DNA of 64,000 nt from Phoma sp. XZ068 (lineage: Eukaryota > Ascomycota > Dothideomycetes > Pleosporales > Didymellaceae). A model generated the notes under the pieces. It ran no database searches and had not been told where the DNA came from. It worked only from the letters and a program-made list of their open reading frames with translations. The position numbers and the translations under genes are program-made. The stretch's first letter is position 1. Each line of letters begins with the position of its first letter. This document shows, one piece after another, positions 21,920 through 33,512 of this stretch. Location of the stretch: positions 248,001 to 312,000 of the forward strand of contig RBKR01000011.1 of the NCBI GenBank assembly GCA_004835665.1. Direction: 5' to 3'.

Positions 21920-22697
21920 GACGCCGTTTGCGGGTGCGCCGGCCTGGTATGAGGCTCAGATCTTAGTGAACTGGAGTTCATCTCGGAGCTATCTAGATCG
22001 ATCGACATGACGAAATGAGCTGCCAAAACTGCCACGACCCACTTGCTAGCGTGCCATTGCGTGGGTAGACGAGCGGCCGTTAAAAAATATATTTACAGCA
22101 GACTTCCTGCAGCTCCAAGTGGTCTGTTGGAAATGTAATTACGCCGCTGAGGAGCATTGTCCGAAAGGAGCTCCAATCAGCGGTGCCAGAGCACAAGGGG
22201 TTTCTCCCAGAGGCAATGAGGGCTGGCGTGGGAGGTGGGAAGGCAGTCCGGCGCGCGTTCATTCGCAGGACCCTCGACGGGTGGCTTCGCTGGTCGAGGC
22301 TTGAGCATAACGGGCGGAGTCACGTGAGGTGGTGTAGATTACAGCACTGCAACACAGCGACGCAGGAAAGGCAGCGGTCGAGCGAGTGGGGCGCACTGCC
22401 AGTGCAGAAGGACACGGTGTGCGCGCAGAGTCTGCGACGGACGGGGCGCGGTGGTGGTGTTTCCGAGGGCGAGGCAGCGAGGCAGCGTTTGATGGTCGCC
22501 AGCCCATGTCAGGAACACAAGCCGCAGACGAAAGGCCGCGGCGCTTGGCTGCTAGCGCAGGAACACGGTAGCTCCTGGCGTCGTCGACGTTGCTGCTGCG
22601 TCTGCACCCACAGCCGCGCACATGCCCTCGACCGCTGCATGAGCATGTCTGCGCACCACCCACTCGCCGCCGCCCGCCTCTCCGCCCGCCGCTCGTC
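21920..22697. other. divergent promoter region between hypothetical gene and SOG2
   Basis: This 778-bp interval separates the start codons of the minus-strand hypothetical gene and plus-strand SOG2, and should contain both promoters. The part near SOG2 is GC-rich. I see no clear TATA box. Confidence 0.5.
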
Positions 22698-25625
22698 ATG
22701 AGCAACGACGCGCCCGTGCCCATCTCGGACGACGAGGTCGTCGCCCTCGCAAAGGCCGCCTTCTCGCACTCGCGCCAGGACATCAGCCAGCGTGGCCCCG
22801 ATGCCCCGCGCGAGCTGCAGCAGCAGCACGCCGGCATCACCATCGACCTCGGCCACAAGAACATTGCGCGCCTGCCCGACGAGGTCATCGATGTCATCCG
22901 CGTCGAGATTGAGAGGTGCGCCCCCAGCCCCGCCGCGGCACGGCGACGACCTGTGATGCTGACACCGCCAGGCTCGCCCTCTCGCACAACCTGCTGTCGA
23001 CGCTGCCGTCGCGCCTCATAGAATGCAAGCGTCTGCGCTACCTCAACGTGCGCTACAACGCCATGCGCGAGATCCCCAGTGCCGTCCGTTGGCCCGCCCC
23101 GCCTGTGCCCCGTGCAACACAATGCTGATACCAGCCCCAGATCCTCGAGATGACTTCGCTGGAGATCCTCGACGTCAGCAGGAACAAGATCCGCTTCATA
23201 CCCGAGAGCATCGCCAACCTGACCTCGCTCAAAGTGCTCGCCATTGCCAAGAACAAAATTGAAGAGCTGCCCCTGTGTCTGGGCGACATCAACAGCCTGC
23301 AGGTCCTGAAGCTCGACAGCAACCCCCTGACCTTCCCGCCGCCCGAAGTCTGCACCATCAAGGACAACGCCCCTTCGCCGTCCAACGAAAACGAACGAGA
23401 TGCCGTCATCGCGACGCAAGTCAAGAAGTTCATGCGCCAGCAGGCCTCCAAGCAGCGCCAGCGAGCTGAGCTGGAACGCATCCGGATCGAGTCATCGAGC
23501 GACGAGAGTTGGACAGAGAGTAACCCAGAGACGCCCCGCCCTTCGAAACGAGCTGCCGGAGGTCGATTTCCCGTGCGGCCCAGTATCAGCACCCTGGATG
23601 GTTTCGCAGAGGGTAGAGCAGACTCCCCAGGAATAGCAGCTCCGCCCATACCAACTCGATCGCACTTCCGTGTCTCGTCTCAAACCAGCAACAATGGTAC
23701 CACCAAATCACGGCCTCCCATCTCGCCCTTGGTTTTGACCAACTCGTTGAATGAGCGAAATCGAAGTCAAAGCGAAGGCTCAGGTCCCTCAACACAGCGC
23801 CAGAAGCGCATGGGCATCTACACCAACAAGCACCAAGCCTCTGAGCAGCTTGGCTCGGTCGATGAACTGCGACGAACTAGTCACTTTCGAGGCTTTAGCC
23901 AGGGCATTGTTATTCCCTCGATCACAGCCAACACTGTCGCTGGGCCTGCTACTGCTATAGGATATGGAGATACGGGGACCGTGAGATCGCTGGCGAACCG
24001 GCCACTGTCCGATGTCCGTGAGCATAGGCGCGGCTCTCGTGCTCCCGACATCGTTGTCGAGGCCGCCAGGAACTTCCTCTACGCCATATCACAGCTTCAC
24101 GACTGCGTATCCCATATGGTCCGTTCCATCAAACTGACGACAAGGCCGAAAGAGGCACTTCGCCGGAAAGAAGACTTCTACCGCCGCTTCTCGACCACCT
24201 ATCTCAACATCCGGGCCATGAACGATGTTCTCGACAAGTTCAGCAGTCTTGTTGAAGAAGACGAGGAGGAGGCCCAAAGCCTTTCCCGAAGTGTATACAT
24301 GTACGCACTGCGATGTCTGGAGTCGTTCATGTCGATTACTCTGTCGATTGCAGAGAACCGTGCCGAGATTACCCAGAATGCAAATCCACAGATGTTAAGG
24401 ACGTTCCTGTTTCTTCAACAGGGCAGTCTAATTGAGATGAGGAACGCTTGCTCTGTGTTGGGCGCTCACTTCAAGGACACCTCTGAAACGTCACGCAGGC
24501 CCAGTACATCTGATGCACCTGGGACAATACGCGCACGCCCAAGAGTTCGACGCTTCCCGACATCACCGCCACAGCGAGGTCAATACCAGGTGCCTCCAAC
24601 TGTGATACTGCACAGCAACGACAATAGCAGGACGAACACAATGACAAGCATCAGCGCTGCAACGCCCAGATCAGGAGAGTCTTTCTCTACTTTAGCTACC
24701 AACATGACCCGGACCAACACGATGACCAGCAGCTTTGATGAGTCGGACGAGGACGCTCAGTTTGACCGGGTCTACCAGAAGCTTAGGAACGCTAGCGAAA
24801 GCTGTAGAACGTCCATTCCTCAAGTAACACGTCTTTTACGAGACCAGTTCGAAGTCTTGCGGCGGGACCTGGACTCTGACCATCCCAGAATCAAAGCGCT
24901 TGCTAGTCTCATTGATAAGAGCAATGAGGTTCAGCAGATGACGGTTCCGCTTGCGAGTCGCTTATCGCAGATGCAACTCAAGGATAGCTACACGCGCAGC
25001 CAATCCGAGTTCTGGCAGCAGTGCATGGGTTTCATCAAGGTTTGTTTCCCCGTTTCGTTTGTTTCAATCTGAAGCACCACAACTCACATTGTTTCAGGCA
25101 TGGGGCGAACTAGCCACCGCATACACGCAGCAGGGCAAGGATCACAAACTGTTGAGCCCTGAAGTGAAGCAGCTTCTGAAGCCACTCCACAAAACGGTCA
25201 AGGAAGCCAGCTCTGCCATCTACGGCTCGCCCTGGTCACATCTGACGTCCAACAACCCTGGTTCGATGGGTCCACCCTCCGCACTGTCATCGATCACATC
25301 ACGTACGCAGCCGCCCAAGTTTCTCAATCGGCCAGGCATGAGTAGTGGTGGCTCCTCTTACCTTGGACCCATCAACACGCAGGGTCCATTCATGAACTCG
25401 ACCTTCTCGTCGCAGCCCTACTCTTCCTCGAATCACTTGTCACAGAACTCAGGCGGGTATGGTACCCCCGGTGTACCCGCCACGCCATTAAGTGCTGCTC
25501 TTGGGGCTGCAGCACAAGCCACCGTACCCAACACTCCCAAGTTTGCCCCGGGCCATGGGTCAAACACTCTCAATGTCTTCGAGCGCGCAGACCGGCTGCT
25601 CAGTCAGACCTCACGCCGTATCTGA
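22698..25625 (+). CDS. sog2: Sog2-like leucine-rich-repeat protein, RAM signalling pathway
   Basis: Component of the RAM/MOR network, in which Sog2 acts with the Cbk1/COT1 NDR kinase and its partners in polarised growth and cell separation. Model: join(22698..22915, 22972..23083, 23135..25039, 25098..25625), 920 aa, introns 51-58 bp. N-terminal leucine-rich repeats run across the first three exons: ITIDLGHKNIARLPDEVIDV, LALSHNLLSTLPSRL, LRYLNVRYNAMREIP, LEILDVSRNKIRFIPESI, LKVLAIAKNKIEELP and LQVLKLDSNPLTFPP. The SOG2 domain follows, with ARNFLYAISQLHDCVSHMV and FYRRFSTTYLNIRAMNDVL, and continues to QCMGFIKAWGELATAYTQQG across the last intron. The tail is Ser/Pro-rich. The donor of intron 2 (GTCCGT) is weak. 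A long GC-rich open frame on the opposite strand is a shadow. Confidence 0.88.
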
Positions 25626-27005
25626 TCCTCACACTGCACGCCCACTGTTTATCCCGCCGTCCTACCTTCAGGACCTCCCTTCCTGTTATCTGTACGCCAT
25701 CATTCTGCTTTCATCTCATCTCATAATCTGCACATTTTAGCGACGGTGTTTGTCCGGGTTCCACTCATTTGCATGGCATTTCAAATTGCATCTAGTACTG
25801 GTGTTTTTGGGGTTAATGAATCGAAGCACAGCGCACTGCATAGTTGGAGTCACGGCAAGACACGGCACGACAGTATGTATGTATATGTATGGTTCGTGGT
25901 CATGATCATGGTCACCATGCATCGGATTAGTTTCTGCATCTTGTTTGAGCGGTATTGCGATAGATTGCTGAATTTCAATTCTTTTGCTGTGGTTATGAGT
26001 CAAGAGCAGAGATGTGGTGAATGGTGATTATGGGTTTGTCGCTGTTGTTTCTGACCGGTGTGTACTGATGCTCAAGAAGTTGTAGATGTACTACGGGCTA
26101 GGAAAGAGTGCAATGATGAGATCTCAATCGTGCCCATTGGGAACATTATGCCAACTAAGGTGCCTCGAGGGTGGCCTTGGCGATCTCATCGCTCATCGGG
26201 CCTTCTTCAGCACGTCTGCCCGCGATGAGTTCTGCGTCGAGTCTGCGTGGGAGAAATATATTGGTGGATGTAAAGGCCAACAGTAAGGTCCTTTGTAAGT
26301 GACGTGATGTTAAGATTTGGAACTACCAAGATAGCTACCTAGAGTGGTGTTTCGAATGATGGATTTTGCGTACCTAGTTTTTAGGTGAGCGGAGGGGAGG
26401 ATGGTGGATCTTAGATGGAGAACGCTGGTTTCTGGTGGTGATTAGGCGGAGTTGTTGGATTTATGTGGACTTGCATACTGATAGTTGATGACGCGTTCAA
26501 CTACTGTGGCTGTTTTCTTTTTGTTCAAGAGGAGCGTGAAGTGCAAGAACACAAAACCTGGCGGAACTACCTTGAGACCGGCCGTTGACCTCACAAGTTG
26601 CCTCATTCTTCCTCAAAGACTTCCTTCTCTGGAATAAAGAATTGCATACATTTCAGTTTTGGCAGGAAATAGGGTTAGAAAGGCAAGGTTGTGAAAAATG
26701 CCCAATGGAGATGATATTGGCATTCCACACTCCATCTGCCGCTGACATAAGACAAGAGTATGTGTCGGTTCAGAATGTCCTGTGCACAGCAAATGTGGTC
26801 ATGCACGCACCAAGTGTTCGCCGGAGCAAACACTACGATCACCAGCCCGTTGAAGACTGTCATAAATGACACCACATTAGGACAGGATATTGTAATTCCT
26901 GTATCCAAGGAGTGAAAACATTCGGAATGCCAATTTCCAGCTTGCCCATGCCTGTGTCGAATATCCAGTCTCCGACATACTCGATAGGACTCCACCACAT
27001 GCCAC
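25626..27005. other. intergenic, nothing recognised
   Basis: A 1.4-kb gap between two genes that converge here. It presumably holds both 3' untranslated regions. I see no gene or RNA. Confidence 0.5.
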
Positions 27006-27592
27006 TCAAGGTGGTGGTGGCTCATGGCCACTAGGTTGCACCTTGGCTTTTGTGATGTGTTGGAATAACCGTGATTTTTCTTTTGGGCTTTCGACGTTCG
27101 TGTTGTGTGTTTCTGATAGCACAGACGATTCTGTGATCTTGGTTTCCTGACAGGCTACGGCTGCGTTGACAGCTTGCACAACTGTCTCCTTTGGAGGGAT
27201 CGAGATTGAGCACGATGATGTGGTCTGCACCGATGAAGATCGTAAACCCATGCAGGTGTCACCGAGGCTGATTATTTCATTCTCGTGACCCTGGTCGCGA
27301 AGACCCTCAGTGTTGTCCTGTCTGCTCGCTCGAGGTGCAGGTTCTCGGTCGTTCTCAGTTCTGGGGCCAGCCTGACTTGGGAGGTGCTGCGCTGTCGAAC
27401 AATCAGTTGATGTTCGCATGAAAGTCAAAATGGAAATGGTATACCTTCTATGTCCTCTTCATCTCTTCGGTGCCTTCTAAGCAGACAGGAATATAGGATC
27501 GACTCGCGGTAGTGCAGTCCAATGATCGTAATGATGAGGGTTAGGACTCCGAAGAAAATCTGTAGGATCAGTTCGGTTGAGCTGTTTGGCAT
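27006..27592 (-). CDS. small single-pass membrane protein, unknown function
   Basis: Two-exon gene, complement(join(27006..27391, 27445..27592)), 177 aa, with a 53-bp intron (GTATAC donor, CGACAG acceptor). Exon 1 encodes MPNSSTELILQIFFGVLTLI followed by ITIIGLHYRESI, a single hydrophobic segment at about residues 8-27 with a short outside N-terminus, then a basic cytoplasmic stretch RRHRRDEEDIE. Exon 2 is polar, Ser/Thr/Gln-rich and ends in a proline run. Proteins with this layout, beginning near STELILQI and FGV, occur widely as hypotheticals in filamentous ascomycetes as I recall, but no function is known to me. It is less certain than the domain-bearing genes because the case rests on one splice and a hydrophobic segment. 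Confidence 0.55.
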
Positions 27593-29258
27593 CTTCTACT
27601 TTGGGTAAGAATCAGACCGAAGTTGAAAAGTGACCAAGCCTACGGTGCGCAAAGTGATTGGACGGCCGTCCAGAGCCTTGTCGGTGTGCCTTGTTAGTGC
27701 TCTGAGGTATATGGAAAGACTACGCAGCACAAGATCGGTTGCGACGAATTTGTTGTGTGGTGGGTTCATTCATGGCTTCAGCGAGTAGGCCAACTTATAT
27801 AGATAACTGCTTCATGATGTTAAATGGACAGGTGTGTTAAGTTAGAGGTTCGGTATCGTATCTGCAGGCTACTACACAAGACGCCTTTCGGCGGATCTGA
27901 AAATTCACATTTTGCCTGGTCGGACCAGTGACAATGATTGGGTGTAGGCTTCTCAGCCTACCGAAGTCAGCATTCTGTTTCCTGACTTTTGTAGCACAAG
28001 CCCGCTCAGCCTCCTTGTTTATTGGGGGGCCAGCGCTGGATCTACGGTCGGCCCATGATAGGCCGCCCAAAATGGCTTAGTGTAGGTGGTTTCCGCAGAG
28101 ATCAGTCTGATAAATAAGTCTTACTGCACCTTGAACCATGGCTGCCAATCATCGTTTATCGAAGGCGGTTGAGATGCAGGTTACGCCCTTAGCTCCATGT
28201 CGAGTGTCCCGGCAGCACCACCATCCTACCAGAACACTCTCTTGAACAAGGAAATAATGCAAAGTCTTCTATCACAGCTCCCGGACTTTAGGAGTCGTAG
28301 TGGACGGATTTACGCTTGGCTGTTGTACGTGCAGGTCGATGTCTGGCAATGTAATCCATCGATTGATCGTTACCTCAACGTCTGAAATCTACCCCGTCGA
28401 CATGGCTTGCAGTGTCGATTTGCGGTTCAGACAATTTAATCACGAGATACCCCACAATGTTCCAACACGTTGTGCGAAGAAACGAACCTTGGATTACAAC
28501 AAAATACTGCTCCAGATACACAAGCTCATGAAGGTCTAGTAAATAGACACTCTCCTATTGAACATACGCGTTGAAAGATCTCCTCACACCATGCAAGAGC
28601 TGCACCTGTCTCTTGGTTGGTCTTGGACCATAAGATTTATCTGTAGGTATAGTTATCTTATAGCTAGAAATTATGCGTCTGCAATATGTGGTAGTGAGCT
28701 GGCTTGTCCTAGAGAAGCCAACTTCCTGGGCCCCTCTCTTGATCTGCCTCAGTCTCCAAAAAAGCTGCAGACCAAGGATGTTTACGAGATTGATGGACAG
28801 GAGACCATTCCGTCCAAAGGTGATGTCATTTGCAGATCTTTACGTTAGAGGAGATCCGATCAGAAACAGTAATCACAATCCTAATACTCCAGACCGAGTA
28901 TGAAGTATATCAACTCACTCATTACACTCAAAACGAACACGAACAAGACAAGCAAAAGCGACACAAATGGAGTCGTAATGTTATGTTCGCTAACACAGTC
29001 TACGTTACCGATCGACCGAAAAAAGCGCCCGTACCTCAAAGAAAAGTCATTCGAATCCATGTAGTACGTAAACCCTCAGTACGAATTCACCGAACGCCAC
29101 GCCTAACCAACGGGTATGAATGTGAATGTGAAGCAAGCAAGCCATGAAAACAGGCTGTGTACTGAAGCAACCAGATGCAAACGCCGTACATCCTTCAAAC
29201 CGAAACCACTGATGTTAAACAAGGAAAAGGAAGTAAAACAGCAATCTAATGCTCATGT
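27593..29258. other. intergenic, nothing recognised
   Basis: 1.7 kb between the small membrane-protein gene start and the 3' end of the Tcp11-like gene. It includes the promoter of the former and AT-rich sequence at 28.4-29.2 kb, with only short unsupported open frames. Confidence 0.5.
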
Positions 29259-32186
29259 TTAAGAAGAGGAAGAACCACCGCTCTCCGATCTACTTAGCTC
29301 GTCTCCCTCGCCCTCGAGGGGCTCGTTATCCATCTGCTCGGCAATCTCCTCGTACCAGTTGCCGTGGGCCTTGCGATCCACCTCGCCGAGCTTGCTCAGC
29401 TGCTCGCAGATGTCTGCGACCTGAGGCACGAACTCTGCGAGACCGGTAGTTGCGAGGCCTTCGGTGGCTGTGCTGGCGGCCTTGACACGCTCGCCAGAGC
29501 TACTAGCTGACACGCGGTTGAAGATGTGCGTCTTGAGGCGCTGGAAGAGGACCTTGGTGACTGGGTCCGAGAGCTTTCCGGACTCGGCTTGGGTCAAGAG
29601 ACGGGTCACTGTCGAGGACAGTTGAGCGCGGGTAGACGGTGGCATGTTGTGCGAGGATTCAAGGAGGGAAGAGATCTTGGAAGGGGTGGTGGGATCCTTC
29701 ATGTAACCGTCTTTGAGAACCTCCCACATACGTGTTGCCTGAGGCTTCCATTGTGAGCGAACGTCGCGTTTGAGAAGATTCTTGGCTGTAAGAAGAATGC
29801 CGCCAATGGTGGTAATACGCAGGGCGTCTTCGCGGATGCGGGAGATGCGAGCTCGGTCGAGCGCAAGGGTCTCAGGGAGCTCAGAATCTCGTAGCGGTGG
29901 GACAGAGATAGCAAGGTCAACGAGTCCGCGGGCGTAGATCTTGTGAGCTGTCGGCCGGTTCATTGGGTTAGGCTGAGCCCACGGGTCGCGGCGATCTGCT
30001 TCAGTGTGCATGTTGATGGCTGCACTACGCCACCAGCGCCGCGTACGATCCAGAGTGATGTTGCCTTCTTCTAAGTCCTGTGCAAACATGCGTTGCTCGT
30101 AACCAGTAGCTTCCTTGATCAAAGTCGGCGCGGCGTTCATGAGCAGGAAGTTCGAGTAGTCCAGAGAGAGGAGGTCGATCACGTGGAGTAGCTTGAACAG
30201 CTTCTCAACCATCTCAGGAAGCTCGCCTTCCTCTTGCAACTCATCTGCCAGAGATTTGACTTGAGTATCTCGGAACGGAGCGCAGAGCTTGGGTAAAATG
30301 TTGGCAATGAAACCGAAGAACTTCTCATACGAGAATAGCCCCTGGCTGCATTGCTTGTTGATGTGCTCCGGATCCAGGGTTTCTGAGATGAGAGTGTGCA
30401 TCGAGTTGCCAGCCTTTAACAAGCGCAGCAACTTTGCACGGATGTTCTCCGCCATGGCTGCTGTCCATTGTGCACTGTCACCGTCCTCGAAGCCCTTTCG
30501 CATGGCGTCACAGAGCTCCCGGTTGAGGGCGTCTCTTAGATCAGCAGTCGGTGATGCATCGATGCGATACTCTTTATCGATGGATAGCTCGTGGACAAGC
30601 ACGCGGTTGTCTGGAACAACAGTAAAGACCTTTGATAAGGAATGGGCCTGGTGGCCTTCTGTGGCGGACTCAAGATGTGCCGTTTGACCAGAAGCTGCAA
30701 GCTCAGAAGCTGCCTCAGCTTGCATAGCAGCACTTTCACCTTCGATTGGTGAACCAGAAGCCACGTCAACAGCGACTCGTGGTCGAACTGTTTCTCCAGC
30801 AGGTCTCTTCTTAGGCCTCGACCTGCGGCCCTCGCGAATAGCCTTTCGGATCAAGGTCAAAGCCTTGTCTGGCCCGGCTAGCTTCTTGATTCTGCTGAGC
30901 AGGATAGCTTGGTTGTCTCGAATGCCCATTCTGTACTCGTTTGCAACCTCTTCTACGGTTGCGTCTTTGACGCTCTGCCAGATCTCGTCGAGACTGACAA
31001 AGGAGGCAACCATCGTCTCCACAAGAGCCGACGAATCGCGTGCTTTCCAATCGTTGAAGGCTGCCACAAAAGCGCTATGAGCCAGCAACACTGTTTCGGT
31101 TCTGGTTGGCGAAGGAGTGTAGTAATTGAAAGTGGTGAGCTTCCCGAGGGCTGATTCGAAGGAGATGACCAGATCCTTGGCCTTTGTGATGAGATCCTGC
31201 TCCTGGTCGCCGTCGCGGCTCAGTACGTTCGTAGGGTGCCCTAGAATGAGATAGGAAGAAAGGAAGGTTCGAACAGCAGTACCGCGGGCCGCTGGATCTG
31301 GGTCTGGTAGCAAAACGAATAGCTCCATAACCTTCTCGGTCATCTTCAGGAGGTTCTCATCAGCAAGCATGCTAGTGATATCCTCGAAGCTTGTGCTGCT
31401 GATCTTCTCGATCGATAGTCCAGCCTCCAGCCATGAATCGACGACGTTCTTCCTAGTCCTCGCCCTCCATGCGGACTGGATGCGCTTAGCGGCGTCCTCG
31501 GAGGTTGGGGCTGGCGGCTGCTGGTCTGTCTTCTTTGCATCAGCAGGAGGAGAGCTTGCCGTTCTCGGTCTGCGAGGGCTGCGCTTGTACTCCAACCGCC
31601 TCCGTTCTGCTTCTGCATGTTTCTCCTCCATTTCGAGGCGGTATCTTCGCTCTTCGGCGGCTTTGCGCTCTTTCATGTCCTCTGCTATCTTCTTGGCCCG
31701 GCGTACTTCCTCGGCGCATGATGCTGCAACCTGCGCAAGATGACGCTCACGAGCCTCCTTGGCAGCCAACGCCTTCTCTTCACTGTTCGACACACGTGGT
31801 GTTGCTTTGGCCGCTGCGGCGCGCAGACGGACTTGTTCGGCATGGGCAGCCCGGTCAGCCAAACGTGCCTTCCGAGTCTCGAGGATGGATACGCGACGGA
31901 GGTGCTGGGCGATGTGGTGGCTCTGGCAGCTGTTGCGGATGGTAGAGCGGGTCGAGGTGTGGGAGTGGGTCGAGGAGAGCGAGTTGCGGCGGGATGACGT
32001 CGCTGACGACTTGCGGCGGGCGTTGGTGTGTCTGTAGAAGCGTGCGGCAATCCGCGGTGGTGGAGCGAATGTCTGGCCGTCGCCGGCGTCGTCTGAGAGC
32101 AGCATGTCTGGTTCCTCGGGGATGCCGTCGTTGCCCAGCTCCAGCTGCGAGGCCGCCAGCTCGACCTCGGAGTCGCTGAAAGACAT
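29259..32186 (-). CDS. Tcp11-domain protein, SOK1-like
   Basis: Fungal T-complex-11 family protein of 975 aa in one exon. The yeast relative Sok1 is a high-copy suppressor of loss of protein kinase A, so a role in cAMP signalling or growth control is plausible. An N-terminal Ser-rich basic region is followed by a charged coiled-coil-like stretch (about residues 105-200, KARLADRAAHAEQVRLRAAA and EEKHAEAERRRLEYKR). Next is an IQ-like motif at about 232-246 (AAKRIQSAWRARTRK), a possible calmodulin or light-chain site. The Tcp11 domain follows, from about VVDSWLEAGLSIEKI onward, including EEVANEYRMGIRDNQAIL and, near the end, ALRITTIGGILLTAKNLL. The ATG at 32186 has a CACCATGTC context. The C-terminus is acidic and Ser-rich. 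Confidence 0.83.
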   Translation of the reverse strand: MSFSDSEVELAASQLELGNDGIPEEPDMLLSDDAGDGQTFAPPPRIAARFYRHTNARRKSSATSSRRNSLSSTHSHTSTRSTIRNSCQSHHIAQHLRRVSILETRKARLADRAAHAEQVRLRAAAAKATPRVSNSEEKALAAKEARERHLAQVAASCAEEVRRAKKIAEDMKERKAAEERRYRLEMEEKHAEAERRRLEYKRSPRRPRTASSPPADAKKTDQQPPAPTSEDAAKRIQSAWRARTRKNVVDSWLEAGLSIEKISSTSFEDITSMLADENLLKMTEKVMELFVLLPDPDPAARGTAVRTFLSSYLILGHPTNVLSRDGDQEQDLITKAKDLVISFESALGKLTTFNYYTPSPTRTETVLLAHSAFVAAFNDWKARDSSALVETMVASFVSLDEIWQSVKDATVEEVANEYRMGIRDNQAILLSRIKKLAGPDKALTLIRKAIREGRRSRPKKRPAGETVRPRVAVDVASGSPIEGESAAMQAEAASELAASGQTAHLESATEGHQAHSLSKVFTVVPDNRVLVHELSIDKEYRIDASPTADLRDALNRELCDAMRKGFEDGDSAQWTAAMAENIRAKLLRLLKAGNSMHTLISETLDPEHINKQCSQGLFSYEKFFGFIANILPKLCAPFRDTQVKSLADELQEEGELPEMVEKLFKLLHVIDLLSLDYSNFLLMNAAPTLIKEATGYEQRMFAQDLEEGNITLDRTRRWWRSAAINMHTEADRRDPWAQPNPMNRPTAHKIYARGLVDLAISVPPLRDSELPETLALDRARISRIREDALRITTIGGILLTAKNLLKRDVRSQWKPQATRMWEVLKDGYMKDPTTPSKISSLLESSHNMPPSTRAQLSSTVTRLLTQAESGKLSDPVTKVLFQRLKTHIFNRVSASSSGERVKAASTATEGLATTGLAEFVPQVADICEQLSKLGEVDRKAHGNWYEEIAEQMDNEPLEGEGDELSRSESGGSSSS

Positions 32187-33512
32187 GGTGATATAGAAAG
32201 TCTCCCTGAATTAAGGAGCCGCGCGATTGTGTCGAGTCAGCGCGGAGACGCAGGCGTAGCTGGTGTTGACCGAGATATGAAACAAAGCACGTCCGCGACG
32301 ATGACGATGTCCGTGTGTAACAAGCCGCACGCGGTCAGGGGAAAACGCAGCACGAAGCAGAGCGCATGCAGCAAGACTATCTATATTAGAAGCGAAGGGA
32401 CACCCCGTGCCTTGGTCAGCCGGTTGTGTTTATCGACGGCTGCACGCAGGATGGAAGATTGATAAGCGGTGGGGTAAAGGCGCTGTCCGTTGCTCGATCG
32501 CGCCGTGGACGAGCGTGACGCAAGGATCAGATAAAGGAAGAAGCGCTCGACTGAACACAGCAGCCGTCGCAGCAAGAGAGAGAAGGTGGCTGGGATGGCG
32601 TGCCTTCCTCCAGCATGACGGAAGTGCCCATCAGCCGCCTTGCGCTAGCAGCAGCCTAATGGAAGATGGATGACATGCCCGCTAGCCATGGGAGAACTCC
32701 ATCGAACGTGATCGACGTCTTCTCGACCTCCACTCATCAGCCTTACCAACCGCGTAGTCACATGCAGCCGCCGCTAGTGACAACGTCTCGTCCTGCCTTT
32801 CCATCACTGCCTTCATCATGGGTCGCGCACCTTATAGCGGTTCTTTGATGCAACATTGAAGTACTCAGAGATACATCTTGATTGGCTGCTCACGTGCCCA
32901 CAACAACACTGCAGGTCTCAGTCCAGACAACCAACAATGACTATGTCCATGGTCTGCGTACGGTTCCTCGTTGGCATGGTGCCAAGACAATTGCTGTGAA
33001 GAGCAACGTGCAAGACCTGCGCCTTCCTTGAGCCAAGGCCAAAGCATGAACAGTGAAGGTACCCGCACATGCTAGTCACAACATTCAGATTCACAGTCCC
33101 GGAAATGCAACACACGCAGACGTTGGTCCGCCCGATCGGGCAATTGCTGCACCCGCCCTTCCAATTCCTGGGCTCCGCGGCTGCAGCCTGACGCCCACTC
33201 AATGCCTGCGCCCTTTGCGACGCGTGCAACATGAGCACTTGGCTATGCATCCACGATGTACCACAATTGGTGTCCGGGGAAGAGGGAAGAGCACTGTATG
33301 GCTGTATGAGTTGCATCGGACGGCTACGTGCAGGACGCCGGTCACGGTGCTTCCCTCAAAAACTGCAACTGCAGCCATTGCTGCTAAGTTCATATAAACA
33401 CTGCCCCTGTCATATTCTCACATCTTTGTGTCAAAACATCCCGTCCCCTCAATTGATTCTCGACGTCCGTGGAGAGAGCCTTGATCACAGCGGCAAACTT
33501 CACAGAGCCATC
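32187..33512. other. divergent promoter region between Tcp11-like and HET genes
   Basis: A 1.3-kb region between two divergent starts. It contains a TATA-like element near the HET gene. The HET frame stays open leftward to 33231, but no HET homology is visible in that extension. Confidence 0.5.
33393..33398 (+). promoter_or_regulatory. TATA-like element of the intact HET gene
   Basis: TATAAA (within CATATAAACA) lies about 115 bp upstream of the ATG at 33513. Its position supports the ATG at 33513 over an upstream in-frame one at 33231, which would precede the TATA box. Confidence 0.4.

Noticed and set aside
22259..23419. 386-codon open frame on the minus strand
   Set aside because: It lies antisense to the GC-rich first exons of SOG2, has low-complexity Arg/Ala/Ser composition and no domain.
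33231..33512. N-terminal extension of the intact HET protein from an upstream in-frame ATG
   Set aside because: A TATA-like element lies inside it, it has no HET similarity, and the ATG at 33513 has a suitable position.
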